Source: an uncultured Flavobacteriaceae bacterium
GTDB lineage: Bacteria > Bacteroidota > Bacteroidia > Flavobacteriales > Flavobacteriaceae
NCBI GenBank assembly: GCA_947494565.1
Contig: CANLVG010000009.1
Span: 62,001-126,000, forward strand
Direction: 5' to 3'
DNA: 64,000 nt
The notes beneath the pieces were generated by a model. The model was not told where the DNA came from. It was given only the letters and a program-made list of their open reading frames with translations, and made no database searches. Numbering within the stretch: the stretch's first letter is position 1; every line of letters begins with the position of its first letter. The position numbers and the translations under genes were made by a program. Shown here piece after piece: positions 9,246-17,856 of the stretch.

Positions 9246-10612
9246 GAAAATTATATGTTGTAGTATTTCTGATCACACTTCAAATGACCGCTCAAAAGGA
9301 AGATGGTGAACAGTTGCGGGCTATTTACGATGCGGCCTTGGTCGAAGGCAAGTCGTATGGATGGCTCAATCATTTGTCCAATCAAATCGGAGGAAGATTA
9401 TCCGGGTCCGTTCAAGCGCAACAGGCCGTTGATTATACAAAGGCTCAATTGGATTCCTTAGGATTGGACCGCGTCTGGTTGCAGCCGGTGATGGTACCAA
9501 AATGGGTGAGAGGTACCCCTGAATTCGCATATATCGAAACCTCGCCGGGCGTAACAAGTAATGTGCCCATATGTGCCTTGGGTGGTTCGGTAGCTACAGG
9601 TGGTAGAGGAATAAAGGCCCAAGTAATCGAAGTAAGTGGTATTGAGGAATTGGAGGCCTTGGGTAAGGAAAAGATTTCGGGTAAGATCGTCTTTTTCAAT
9701 CGCCCTATGGAGGCAACGCTTATCAATACTTTCGAAGCTTATTCAGGTTGTGTCGATCAGCGATACTCAGGTGCTGCCGAGGCTTCCAAATATGAGGCCC
9801 TAGGGGTTATTGTACGTTCGATGACCCTAAGTCAGGATGATTATCCGCATACAGGTTCTATGGGGTATGGGGATGTTCCCGTACAAGAGCGGATACCCGC
9901 TGCTGCCATAAGTACCAATGGGGCCGACTTTCTAAGTACGACCTTAAAACTGAATCCTGAATTGAACTTTTTTTTCAAGTTGAATTGCAAGCAATTGGAT
10001 GATGTGGAGTCTTTCAATGTAATCGGTGAGATTAAAGGAAGCACCCATCCCGAAGAAATCATGGTAGTCGGGGGGCATCTCGACTCATGGGATTTAGGCG
10101 ATGGTGCTCATGATGACGGAGCCGGTTGTGTACAGAGTATGGAAGTGTTGCGGCTTTTAAAGGAAACCGGCTATCGACCGAAACGAACCATTCGTGTCGT
10201 ACTTTTTATGAACGAAGAAAACGGTTTGAGAGGCGGAAATAAATACGCGGAGGTAGCTCAAAGCAAAAACGAAAAACACGTATTCGCTCTGGAAAGCGAT
10301 TCGGGTGGATTTACGCCAAGGGGTTTTTCTTTCGATTGTTCCGAGGCGAATTTGAAAAAGGCCCAAGGATGGTCCGAGCTGTTTGAACCCTATAATGTAC
10401 ATTGGTTTAAGAAGGGGTTTGCTGGTGCCGATATTGGGCCATTGAAAAACGAAACTATGGTAATGGCCGGTCTCAGACCTGATTCACAACGTTATTTTGA
10501 CCATCACCATGCTGAAAATGACACTTTTGAACATGTCAATAGAAGAGAGTTGGAATTAGGGGCGGCGTCGATGGCAAGTTTGATGTATCTCTTTGACAAG
10601 TACGGCTTTTGA
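9242..10612 (+). CDS. M28 family metallopeptidase, exported
   Basis: A 456-residue zinc peptidase with an N-terminal signal peptide ending near TAQK. The M28 core shows GGHLDSWDLGDGAHDDGAG near residue 279, which carries the first His and bridging Asp ligands, then NEENGLRGGNKYA with the catalytic Glu pair, and a late FDHHHAENDTFEHV with the terminal His ligand. A protease-associated-like insertion lies between the N-terminus and the core. It is an aminopeptidase or carboxypeptidase acting in the periplasm or outside the cell. It overlaps ppk2 by 4 nt. Confidence 0.92.
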   Translation: MRKLYVVVFLITLQMTAQKEDGEQLRAIYDAALVEGKSYGWLNHLSNQIGGRLSGSVQAQQAVDYTKAQLDSLGLDRVWLQPVMVPKWVRGTPEFAYIETSPGVTSNVPICALGGSVATGGRGIKAQVIEVSGIEELEALGKEKISGKIVFFNRPMEATLINTFEAYSGCVDQRYSGAAEASKYEALGVIVRSMTLSQDDYPHTGSMGYGDVPVQERIPAAAISTNGADFLSTTLKLNPELNFFFKLNCKQLDDVESFNVIGEIKGSTHPEEIMVVGGHLDSWDLGDGAHDDGAGCVQSMEVLRLLKETGYRPKRTIRVVLFMNEENGLRGGNKYAEVAQSKNEKHVFALESDSGGFTPRGFSFDCSEANLKKAQGWSELFEPYNVHWFKKGFAGADIGPLKNETMVMAGLRPDSQRYFDHHHAENDTFEHVNRRELELGAASMASLMYLFDKYGF

Positions 10613-10651
10613 TTTGACGCTCGAATCAAAACTTAGCGTCTAGCGCAGGCC

Positions 10652-11800
10652 TCACTTTTTGAATGCATTTCTGCTAATGGGGTTAATTTTGGTGGCGATA
10701 GCAGCATTGGTATCTGCACTGCGGTTGGAGATGACGTTCAGGAAGGTTTCTAATGCCCGATTCAAAAATTTCGTCGTCCAGGGAGCTACCCATCGTACGA
10801 TCAAGAATGATGCGGCGAGCATTAAGATGAACGTACCACCTGAAAGTACATATTTGTTTACGTCGTACATGAGGTTGTTGAAGATAATGTACCCTATTCT
10901 TTGATGAAGCAAATACAACGGGTAAGTGAGCAGACCGAGGGTAAAAAAGTAGGGTTTGTTCAGCCATTTTAGCTTACCGAGAACAACGGATAACATCAAA
11001 AGATAAACGGCCAGCAGTACTAGAATTACGATTGTATCCGAAATATCAGTTTGAAAGTATGACCGAGATTCGGCCACATAGATCAGTCGATGATATATCG
11101 TCAATGCAAAACAAACTACTAAGCCTATCCCATTCTTTGCAGTAAGTCTTTTCGACTTGAAGATTTCACCCATTATGATACCAGCGGCAAAGGCCGATGA
11201 CCATTTGAACATTAAGAACAGATCGACCACTTTTACGAGAAAAATATGTTGCACGAATGGATATAATATACTCAACACCAACCACCAATAGGCAAGATTG
11301 ACGATTTTGATTTTTTTAAACCGGTACATAAGAAGATAGGCCATTGTCAGGCAATAAAACCTGACCTCTACTGACATGGTCCAATAGGCTCCGTCTAGAG
11401 GCTGGATGTTCAAAAAATCTTGAAGTAGAAGAAGGTTGAAGATCAACTGACTCCAGCTGGCCGTAAATCTTGGTTCCCCATATAGTATAGTTACGGCATA
11501 AGTGACACAAACACATAGCCAATACACCGGGAATATGCGCATTGTTCTTGACTTAAAAAAAAAGCCCAGTGATTTATTCCTAACGGAAAGAAAAATTACA
11601 AAACCACTGATTATAAAGAAGAGATCAATGGCAACAAAACAGTATTTGACCCATTCGCCACCGAGTTCCAGTAGATTCAAATGGGTTAAGTTATCCGCTT
11701 TGTAACCTCTAAACAAATAATGAACACAAACAATACCGACAGCCGCAATGAATCTGAATAGATCGATTTGATGAATACGTTCAGTTCTTGACATGGTCAA
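10652..11800 (-). CDS. Acyltransferase 3 family membrane protein
   Basis: A 382-residue integral membrane acyltransferase with about ten helices. The N-terminal RIHQIDLFRFIAAVGIVCVH and FFIISGFVIF motifs are diagnostic of the acyltransferase-3 family, which O-acetylates or acylates surface sugars. The second in-frame Met (position 3) is an alternative start. The C-terminal 35 residues are polar. No polysaccharide genes lie nearby, so the substrate is unknown. The gene converges on the M28 peptidase. Confidence 0.9.
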   Translation of the reverse strand: MTMSRTERIHQIDLFRFIAAVGIVCVHYLFRGYKADNLTHLNLLELGGEWVKYCFVAIDLFFIISGFVIFLSVRNKSLGFFFKSRTMRIFPVYWLCVCVTYAVTILYGEPRFTASWSQLIFNLLLLQDFLNIQPLDGAYWTMSVEVRFYCLTMAYLLMYRFKKIKIVNLAYWWLVLSILYPFVQHIFLVKVVDLFLMFKWSSAFAAGIIMGEIFKSKRLTAKNGIGLVVCFALTIYHRLIYVAESRSYFQTDISDTIVILVLLAVYLLMLSVVLGKLKWLNKPYFFTLGLLTYPLYLLHQRIGYIIFNNLMYDVNKYVLSGGTFILMLAASFLIVRWVAPWTTKFLNRALETFLNVISNRSADTNAAIATKINPISRNAFKK

Positions 11801-11989
11801 TGAATCAGGGGATTTGAACTTGGAAAACTATAGCGGATAATCCAAATAATATAAATAATCGGACATACGCGCTTCACAAATCGTCAATCGGTAATTTCGA
11901 GAGGACTGTTTCACCGTGTAAAGTAGGGCAATTCCGTTTATCGATGATAACTTCAGTTTCCAAATGAGCTGTGTTAACGTAAATATCTC

Positions 11990-11997
11990 TACCTTTG
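11990..11997 (+). promoter_or_regulatory. -7 box of the cyclophilin-FKBP gene
   Basis: TACCTTTG fits the Bacteroidota -7 element TAnnTTTG, 13 nt before the ATG at 12011. No convincing -33 TTG stands at the right distance. Confidence 0.35.
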
Positions 11998-12010
11998 CCG
12001 CTCATAAAAA

Positions 12011-12952
12011 ATGAGTAAAATGCAAGACGGAATCTACGCTAAATTCAATACTTCTAAAGGAGGGATATTGGTTAAACTTACCCATGATAGAACACCGGGA
12101 ACGGTAGGTAATTTTGTAGCCCTAGCAGAGGGTAAAATGAAGAACACTGCTAAGGCCGAAGGCGAACCTTACTACAACGGATTGAAATTTCACCGCGTCA
12201 TACCTGACTTTATGATTCAAGGCGGATGTCCGCAAGGAACGGGTACGGGAGATGCCGGATATAAATTTGACGACGAGTTTCATTCTGAATTGACACATTC
12301 AGGACCAGGAGTCTTATCAATGGCGAATGCAGGCCCAGGTACCAATGGAAGTCAATTTTTCATTACCCATGTGGCGACGCCGTGGTTAGATAATAAACAT
12401 ACGGTCTTTGGTTATGTTACCGAAGGACAAGAAATAGTTGATGCCGTAGACCAAGGTGACGCAATAGAGAGCCTCGAAATTGTAAGAGTAGGGGAAGACG
12501 CCCAAGCTTGGGACGCACTTGAAGCCTTTGAAACATTCAAAAGTTCTGGCGAAGCTAGAATTGCAGAAGAAAAGGCAAGACAGGCTGCTGAGTTGGATAA
12601 AGTTGCCGCTGGTTTTGAAACCACACCTTCCGGATTGCGATATAAAATCATTCAAAAAGGAGATGGAGGCCAAGCAGCCACTGGAGAACGAGTGTCCGTG
12701 CATTACGAAGGGTCTTTATTGAACGGTCAGGTTTTCGATTCTTCCTATAAGCGTAACGAGCCCATTGCATTTCAATTGGGAGTCGGACAGGTCATAAAGG
12801 GATGGGATGAAGGAATTTCACTGTTGAAAGTAGGAGATAAGGCCCGTTTTGTAATTCCGTCTGATTTAGCATATGGTAGTGCCGGTGCCGGCGGGGTCAT
12901 TCCACCAAACGCCACCTTGATTTTTGATGTGGAATTGATGAAGGTTGGCTAG
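12011..12952 (+). CDS. Peptidylprolyl isomerase, cyclophilin-FKBP fusion
   Basis: 313 residues carrying two different prolyl isomerase folds in series. Residues 10-160 are a cyclophilin with the active-site motifs [21 protein letters not shown] and [10 protein letters not shown] all intact. A charged helical linker (about 165-200, rich in Ala, Glu, Lys) joins it to an FKBP domain (about 205-313) with [26 protein letters not shown] and [13 protein letters not shown], again with its pocket aromatics present. There is no signal peptide, so it works in the cytoplasm on protein folding. It is followed by a strong bidirectional terminator. Confidence 0.95.
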   Translation: MSKMQDGIYAKFNTSKGGILVKLTHDRTPGTVGNFVALAEGKMKNTAKAEGEPYYNGLKFHRVIPDFMIQGGCPQGTGTGDAGYKFDDEFHSELTHSGPGVLSMANAGPGTNGSQFFITHVATPWLDNKHTVFGYVTEGQEIVDAVDQGDAIESLEIVRVGEDAQAWDALEAFETFKSSGEARIAEEKARQAAELDKVAAGFETTPSGLRYKIIQKGDGGQAATGERVSVHYEGSLLNGQVFDSSYKRNEPIAFQLGVGQVIKGWDEGISLLKVGDKARFVIPSDLAYGSAGAGGVIPPNATLIFDVELMKVG

Positions 12953-12973
12953 TCACCTACCAGTATCACCAAT

Positions 12974-13005
12974 AAAAAAACCTTCATAAACATGAAGGTT
13001 TTTTT
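12974..13005. terminator. Bidirectional rho-independent terminator
   Basis: AACCTTCAT (12979-12987) pairs with ATGAAGGTT (12992-13000) around an AAAC loop, flanked by an A-run on the left and a T-run on the right. It serves the isomerase gene and, from the other side, the mini-gene ending at 13004. Confidence 0.85.
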
Positions 13006-13084
13006 ATGCTTCATCGGTACGGATGAGTAGCACATAAAGGTTGGTACATACCAACACAAGTAGGATTAAAAAGAATGTTATCAC
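13004..13084 (-). CDS. Candidate 26-residue membrane peptide (GTG start)
   Basis: A very short frame beginning with GTG at 13084 reads (M)ITFFLILLVLV then CTNLYVLLIRTDEA and stops at 13004, beside the terminator. It would be one membrane helix with a short charged tail. Its first residues and hydrophobic pattern match the neighbouring peptide at 13149-13244 (both start (M/V)ITFF, with a shared Asn after the helix core), which suggests tandem paralogs. A stop codon lies five codons upstream, so no earlier start exists. Function unknown; it could also be chance. Confidence 0.35.
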   Translation of the reverse strand: MITFFLILLVLVCTNLYVLLIRTDEA

Positions 13085-13148
13085 GGTTTGAAGTTGTTAG
13101 CAGTTTCCGACGGCTGTCGTATACGAAACAGTCCTTAGATCTAAAACC

Positions 13149-13244
13149 CTACTTTTCGGAATTTTCAACTCCCATTGAACTCAGTTTTACTAGGGCTATG
13201 TTCAGGGCGATCAAGAGAAAGAGGACACTAAAAAAGGTAATCAT
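13149..13244 (-). CDS. Candidate 31-residue membrane peptide
   Basis: Read from the ATG at 13244, this frame gives MITFFSVLFLLIALNIALVK followed by a polar tail LSSMGVENSEK: one hydrophobic helix and a soluble end. The frame is open upstream to 13400 but that part has no coding character and reaches the cspA terminator. The start MITFF is shared with the peptide 65 nt downstream. Together they fill the otherwise empty 13.0-13.25 kb interval and end in a real terminator, which argues for transcription. Function unknown. Confidence 0.4.
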   Translation of the reverse strand: MITFFSVLFLLIALNIALVKLSSMGVENSEK

Positions 13245-13382
13245 TGGTACTATTATTTTAAATCGGTTGGGTAAATGGTTAATTAAATAACGCCACAAAT
13301 AGTGAAAACGTATGTATAGGTGCCGCGCAAGTAGGTAACCTGTCTGTGAAACGAAACAATCGATTTGAAAAGAGGCATAAAA

Positions 13383-13408
13383 AAATCCCGATGAAACCAT
13401 CGGGATTT
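13383..13408 (-). terminator. Terminator of cold-shock gene
   Basis: AAATCCCGATG (13383-13393) and CATCGGGATTT (13398-13408) form an 11-bp stem with an AAAC loop. The run of T on the minus strand after the stem fits termination of the leftward cspA gene. Confidence 0.85.
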
Positions 13409-13435
13409 ATACTATAAAAAAGTTCAATACCTTAT

Positions 13436-13630
13436 CTAGTCAACGACTTTCACATTAACGGCGTTCAATCCTTTTTTACCTTGTTGTAGTTCAAATTCCA
13501 CAACATCACCTTCACGAACCTCGTCGATTAAGCCTGAAATGTGTACAAAATGATCTTCGTTCGAACCTTCTTCAGTGATGAATCCATATCCTTTGGAATC
13601 ATTGAAGAATTTAACTGTTCCTTTACCCAT
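13436..13630 (-). CDS. Cold-shock protein, CspA family
   Basis: A 64-residue single cold-shock domain, the normal length for the family. RNP-1 is KGYGFIT and RNP-2 is HFVHIS, with the N-terminal GTVKFFN strand. It binds single-stranded RNA and DNA as a chaperone. It is monocistronic, with a -7 box upstream at 13659-13666 and a strong terminator downstream. Whether it is cold-induced or constitutive cannot be told from the sequence. Confidence 0.95.
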   Translation of the reverse strand: MGKGTVKFFNDSKGYGFITEEGSNEDHFVHISGLIDEVREGDVVEFELQQGKKGLNAVNVKVVD

Positions 13631-13658
13631 AATACTAAAATTAAAAATTATTAAAGCC

Positions 13659-13666
13659 CAAATATA
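13659..13666 (-). promoter_or_regulatory. -7 box of the cold-shock gene
   Basis: On the minus strand this reads TATATTTG, an exact TAnnTTTG match, 28 nt before the cspA ATG, giving a leader of roughly 20 nt. Confidence 0.5.
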
Positions 13667-13811
13667 GTGTTAAATCTTTAATTGGTTGAATTTTTGGAAG
13701 TTATATTTAGGTTACTAATTTTCTGAGAGCATTTGAAGCTCCCTGAGTCAAAGCTTTTATAGCTGAAATCTGGGCAGTAGTAGGGTTTCAGTTCAATTGA
13801 ATTTGGGGTGG

Positions 13812-14804
13812 TCATTCCTTTGCCAATTTTCGCATCATCACCCATTGCTTCAACATTTCACGTGATTCTTGCGCTGGATAACCGAGAACCGTTTTACCCG
13901 CTTCAACATCACCTACCACGCCTGATCCGGCTCCCACGGTTACCCCGGAGTGTAGTGTCGTATGGTCTTTGATGGAAGCACTGCCCCCGATGATGACCCC
14001 ATCGCCCAAGGTTACAGATCCGGCTAGACCGCTGTGCCCTGCCATAATACATGAACGGCCCATGATACAATTGTGGGCGATCTGTACTTGATTGTCAATT
14101 TTGCAATTATCGCCTATAATAGTTGCACTGAACTTACCGCGGTCAACGCATGAATTAGCCCCGATTTCTACATCGTTGCCAATAACTACAGTGCCGATTT
14201 GTGGAATTTTGACCAATCCCCGGCCATCAGGGCTGGGCCGATAGCCAAATCCGTCAGCTCCAATACTGACATTGGCATGAAAAATACATTTGGCCCCAAT
14301 GGTACAACGTTCACGTATGACCGTACCGGACCAAGCCACGGTATGGGCACCAATAGTGGTTTCATCGAGTATGGTGACATTAGGGTAGAGAATGGCACCT
14401 TCACCGAGCACTACATTTTTCCCAACATACGTATGTGCTCCTATTTTACAGCCCTTGCCGAGCTCGGCGCTTTCATGTATGACGGCAGTAGGATGTATGT
14501 CAGCATCGAAAGCAGGAGGTTCAGGTTGAAAAGCTTCCAATACTTTGGCCATTGCCAAATCAGCATTTTTCACCTTGATCAAAGCACGATTTTCTCCGGG
14601 TTCAATGGTTATATTTTCATTGATAATGGCCGCCGAAGCTTTGGAATCTATCCATCGTGAAGCATATTTTCTACTTCCAATAAATGTGATATGGTGTGAT
14701 TCGGACTTCAACAATTCTTCAGGTCCTCCGATGCGATGCGTGGTTTCCCCGATTAGCTCACCATCCAATAGTTCACTGATTTCGGTAACGGTAAAAGATT
14801 TCAT
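13812..14804 (-). CDS. lpxD: UDP-3-O-acylglucosamine N-acyltransferase (LpxD-like)
   Basis: A 330-residue LpxD that adds the N-linked hydroxyacyl chain in lipid A synthesis. The N-terminal domain (1-100) is the LpxD-specific uridine-binding part; the rest is a left-handed beta-helix built of hexapeptide repeats. Family motifs include IGADGFGYRP, ANSCVDRG, QIAHNC with the catalytic His, and AGHSGLAGSV. In flavobacteria lpxD usually sits in a cluster with lpxC/fabZ and lpxA; this copy stands alone, so it may be a second LpxD paralog with a different acyl choice. Confidence 0.9.
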   Translation of the reverse strand: MKSFTVTEISELLDGELIGETTHRIGGPEELLKSESHHITFIGSRKYASRWIDSKASAAIINENITIEPGENRALIKVKNADLAMAKVLEAFQPEPPAFDADIHPTAVIHESAELGKGCKIGAHTYVGKNVVLGEGAILYPNVTILDETTIGAHTVAWSGTVIRERCTIGAKCIFHANVSIGADGFGYRPSPDGRGLVKIPQIGTVVIGNDVEIGANSCVDRGKFSATIIGDNCKIDNQVQIAHNCIMGRSCIMAGHSGLAGSVTLGDGVIIGGSASIKDHTTLHSGVTVGAGSGVVGDVEAGKTVLGYPAQESREMLKQWVMMRKLAKE

Positions 14805-14956
14805 AAAAATAAATTAGTAGTTGGTTAAAGCGGAAAACGATCCGAAAAGGACCTGCGCCTTACAAGATAAGTCTTTTGATAAATCTCCGTTGGTTTTTTT
14901 CGGTTTTCCTTTAAAAACGCTGTGTTGGAATGAAAATGGGAAGTACGGGAAAAAGT

Positions 14957-14986
14957 AAAGCCTCTAGAACTATGACTAGAGGCTTT
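14957..14986 (-). terminator. Terminator of the peroxiredoxin gene
   Basis: AAAGCCTCTAG (14957-14967) pairs with CTAGAGGCTTT (14976-14986) around an 8-nt loop, with T-rich sequence following on the minus strand. Confidence 0.75.
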
Positions 14987-15010
14987 GTATTTGATGGCAC
15001 TATGATGTGC

Positions 15011-15649
15011 CTAGCTTGTTGGGTCGGGGGTCATACGTAAGTAGGGCTTTATTTCTTCTACCCCTTTGGTGAATAGTTCTTTAGCGTCAGCTGTAGTAAT
15101 GGACGGACTGACTACAACGTCTTCACCCTCTTTCCAATTCGCCGGCGTGGCAACCTTATGGTACGCCGTAAGCTGCAATGAATCAATAACTCTAAGCAGT
15201 TCATAAAAATTACGCCCTGTGGAGGCAGGATAGGTCAAGGTCAGTTTAACGGTCTTGTCGGGAGCGATAATAAAAACAGAACGTACCGTCAAGGTACTGT
15301 CCGCATTGGGGTGGATCATATCGTACAAATCAGATACTTTTCGATCTTCGTCAGCGATAATCGGAAAGTTAACCGTCGTTTGTTGCACTTCATTGATATC
15401 TTTTATCCATTCTTTATGTGAGGCCGCACCATCAACGCTAAGCGCCAACATCTTTACATTTCTCCTATCGAATTCTTCCTTGAATTTTGCCGCGGTACCC
15501 AGTTCGGTGGTACAAACAGGAGTGAAATCAGCAGGATGGGAGAAAAGTATTCCCCAACTATCGCCAAGATACTCATAGAGATTTAAGGTTCCTTCTGAAC
15601 TGTCCGCCGTGAAATTGGGTGCTTTGTCACCTAGTCGTATTGTTGCCAT
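15011..15649 (-). CDS. 1-Cys peroxiredoxin (Prx6 type)
   Basis: A 212-residue thiol peroxidase that reduces hydrogen peroxide and organic peroxides. The peroxidatic Cys46 is in HPADFTPVCTTE, and the long C-terminal extension (after about residue 165) with the Prx6 family pattern replaces a resolving cysteine; no second cysteine is present. There is no signal peptide, so it is cytoplasmic. It is monocistronic, with a terminator just downstream. Confidence 0.93.
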   Translation of the reverse strand: MATIRLGDKAPNFTADSSEGTLNLYEYLGDSWGILFSHPADFTPVCTTELGTAAKFKEEFDRRNVKMLALSVDGAASHKEWIKDINEVQQTTVNFPIIADEDRKVSDLYDMIHPNADSTLTVRSVFIIAPDKTVKLTLTYPASTGRNFYELLRVIDSLQLTAYHKVATPANWKEGEDVVVSPSITTADAKELFTKGVEEIKPYLRMTPDPTS

Positions 15650-15759
15650 TTTTATATTCTTTATGTTAAATTCTAGTTATCCCACAAATTTAATGGATTA
15701 AAGCCTCAAGCGGTATTCCCAGAAATTAAAATTGTCTTAAAGTTTGTTATTTTTGAACT

Positions 15760-16305
15760 ATGGAAAACGTTGATTTGGAGTTTTTAAAGTACCCTACGGG
15801 AAGGTTCGTATACCATTCGGATACAGATGAGAAAAAATTAAAGGAATGGATCACTGCTTTGGAAGAGCTGCCTAGTAGACTGACGCACTTGGTCAGTGAT
15901 TTAAGCGATTCACAATTAGACACCGCATACCGCCCGGAAGGTTGGACCGTTCGTCAAGTAGTACATCATATCGCCGACAGTCACCACCACAGTTATACCC
16001 GCTTTAAATGGACCTTGACCGAAAACGAACCATTGATCAAGGCATACGAGGAGAAAGATTGGAGCAAGCTTTTTGATGCCAGAACCGCCCCGATTCAACT
16101 CTCATTGACTTATCTTACCGCCTTGCATGCAAAATTGGTCTTTCTGTTGAAGGGGCTTTCGGAAGATGATTTACAGCAGTGTTTTGAGCACCCTGAGGGT
16201 AATGTCAAAGTTTCACTTCGAGAGAATATTGCCAAATACGCATGGCATGGTAATCACCATTTTACCCAAATTGCCAATTTGGTAAAGCGGGAAGGTTGGG
16301 CCTAG
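15760..16305 (+). CDS. DinB/YfiT family metal-dependent protein (bacillithiol transferase-like)
   Basis: A 181-residue four-helix protein of the DinB superfamily, closest by eye to YfiT-type putative metal hydrolases or bacillithiol transferases. The three His ligands can be seen in VVHHIADSHHHS near residue 68 and YAWHGNHHFTQI near residue 160. A TATTTTTG box at 15748-15755 lies only 4 nt before the ATG, so if it is the -7 element the mRNA would be almost leaderless. The flavobacterial thiol used as co-substrate is not known from this sequence. Confidence 0.85.
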   Translation: MENVDLEFLKYPTGRFVYHSDTDEKKLKEWITALEELPSRLTHLVSDLSDSQLDTAYRPEGWTVRQVVHHIADSHHHSYTRFKWTLTENEPLIKAYEEKDWSKLFDARTAPIQLSLTYLTALHAKLVFLLKGLSEDDLQQCFEHPEGNVKVSLRENIAKYAWHGNHHFTQIANLVKREGWA

Positions 16306-16307
16306 CA

Positions 16308-16841
16308 TTAGTGCCTTAATTCTTTGACCATAATATACATTTGCTTTTCTGTTTCTAGGACGGTGGGCAGGCGTATCTCACTTTCTCCATAGATATCGAA
16401 ACCGTTTTTGAGATAGAAGTTTAGGGCAGGGCCTTTCTGCATAGCATCCAACCACACTATTTTTTTTTGGAGTTCTGCGGCCCTTAAAAGCACAAACTGA
16501 ATTGTTTTGCCGCCGATTCCCTTTCCGGAGTATTCCCTTTGAATATAGATTTTATCCACATAAAGAGCATCCTGCTGAGTAAACCCGTCCAAACGGGCGT
16601 TCAACGTAAATTTTAAGACACCAACGACTTTTGAATCACTTTTGATGAGGTACAATAGGGTGTTTTCGTCCAGTTCCTCTTTTTCAAGAATTTCTAAAGT
16701 AAAACTGTTGGAAATATATGGGGATGAATCCTGAAGCGGCCATAGGTGCAGATAATGCTGGTTGTAGGCTCGCGTTCCGACCTCGATATAATCCTGGAAG
16801 GTTTTAGGGTGTAACGGTTCAAAATGAACAATGTGTTTCAT
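16308..16841 (-). CDS. GNAT family N-acetyltransferase
   Basis: A 177-residue acetyltransferase. The acetyl-CoA binding motif is REYSGKGIGGKTIQ near residue 100, preceded by the LYVDKIYIQ strand and followed by WLDAMQKGPALNFYLKNGF, as in standard GNAT enzymes. It overlaps the upstream cupin gene by 4 nt and closes a three-gene operon. The acceptor substrate cannot be inferred. It converges on the YfiT-like gene with 2 nt between stops. Confidence 0.88.
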   Translation of the reverse strand: MKHIVHFEPLHPKTFQDYIEVGTRAYNQHYLHLWPLQDSSPYISNSFTLEILEKEELDENTLLYLIKSDSKVVGVLKFTLNARLDGFTQQDALYVDKIYIQREYSGKGIGGKTIQFVLLRAAELQKKIVWLDAMQKGPALNFYLKNGFDIYGESEIRLPTVLETEKQMYIMVKELRH

Positions 16842-17167
16842 TTGTCCTGATTCGATTCGCCTCCTTCAGGACCATAAAAAAGGACCCAAGTCGTAAAATC
16901 CGCTGTAAAATTTTCGAAGCGATGAACTACCCCTGCCGGTACGAAAAGAAAATCCCCAGGACCAAAATCAGTTCGTACCCCATCGTTTAGAAACTCACCG
17001 GTACCGGAGACGACCACATAAACTTCGTCACGTGTATGCGGCTGCTGCAGATCAACCTGTTCGGGTTTGTAAATTTCTACCGAAAGCGTTCCATGTTCGA
17101 ACAAGGTATGGAATGGCGAATCGGTAGTAGCAAGTTTTTGAAGGGCTTCTTTTGAACTGATTCTCAT
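16838..17167 (-). CDS. Cupin domain protein
   Basis: A 109-residue single-domain cupin. Motif 1 is PHTRDEVYVVVSGTGEFLND and motif 2 is GDFLFVPAGVVHRFEN; together they give the usual His/Glu/His metal site. It sits between the thioredoxin-like gene (7 nt) and the GNAT gene (4-nt overlap), so all three are co-transcribed. Such small cupins can be sugar-modifying enzymes, dioxygenases or sensors; no substrate is evident. Confidence 0.85.
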   Translation of the reverse strand: MRISSKEALQKLATTDSPFHTLFEHGTLSVEIYKPEQVDLQQPHTRDEVYVVVSGTGEFLNDGVRTDFGPGDFLFVPAGVVHRFENFTADFTTWVLFYGPEGGESNQDK

Positions 17168-17174
17168 AGTATTG

Positions 17175-17735
17175 TTATGCTGGTTTCCATTTGATATTAC
17201 ACCCGATACTGGGTTTTTGGTCTTCGTCTATTTGATTGCCTTGTAAGAGAGCATTTATGGCTTTCGTCAAATCCGCTCCCGTGACCGGTTTTCCATTTCC
17301 TGGTCTTGAATCATCGAATTGCCCCCTATATACTAATTCAAGATGACCATCGAACAAATAAAAATCCGGGGTACAGGCCGCATCATACGCCTTTGCGACT
17401 TCTTGTGTTTCGTCATATAGATAGGGAAAACCATATCCTTCTTCGATTGCCTTCGCTTTCATCAGATGAGGAGCGTCTTGGGGGTAATTCGTCACGTCGT
17501 TGCTGGAAATCGCTATAAAACCGATTCCTTTTTCGAGGGCATCTTTCGCCACTCGTGTCATTTGTGCATTTACGTGGATTACAAAGGGACAGTGGTTACA
17601 AATAAAGGCGATTACTGTGCCATTTTTGCCTCGAAGTTCTTCCAAACTCCTAATTTCACCTGTAAGGGTATCCCTCAAATGAAAAGAAGGTGCCTTGGTT
17701 TTTAGCGGCATCATGTTGCTAGGGGTCCTTGCCAT
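17175..17735 (-). CDS. Thioredoxin-fold protein (AhpC/Redoxin type)
   Basis: A 186-residue redoxin-like protein with a CxxC pair at Cys46-Cys49 in FICNHCPFV. The surrounding pattern (APSFHLRDTLTG, IAISSNDV, PYLYDETQEVAKAYDAACTPDFYLFD) is that of the widespread cytosolic thioredoxin-family protein with the CNHCP active site. No signal peptide is present. A third conserved Cys lies in DAACTPD. It leads a three-gene operon with the cupin and GNAT genes. Confidence 0.88.
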   Translation of the reverse strand: MARTPSNMMPLKTKAPSFHLRDTLTGEIRSLEELRGKNGTVIAFICNHCPFVIHVNAQMTRVAKDALEKGIGFIAISSNDVTNYPQDAPHLMKAKAIEEGYGFPYLYDETQEVAKAYDAACTPDFYLFDGHLELVYRGQFDDSRPGNGKPVTGADLTKAINALLQGNQIDEDQKPSIGCNIKWKPA

Positions 17736-17856
17736 TTTTACCGTGTTTTACGAAATTTAAAGTTAAAAGTATTTCGGTGATTCTTTGTTATCCAATATGT
17801 GATTTTTTAACTTCCACGAGAATAGCAGCACAGTGCCATAACCAACCCTATTCCAT

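Noticed and set aside
10617-10641. GACGCT...AGCGTC hairpin after the M28 gene
   Set aside because: No T-run follows, so it is not called a terminator.
13075-13290. 71-residue plus-strand frame opposite the mini peptides
   Set aside because: Its residues show no helix, signal or known motif, and the opposite strand gives the paired MITFF peptides. The antisense reading is preferred but neither is proven.
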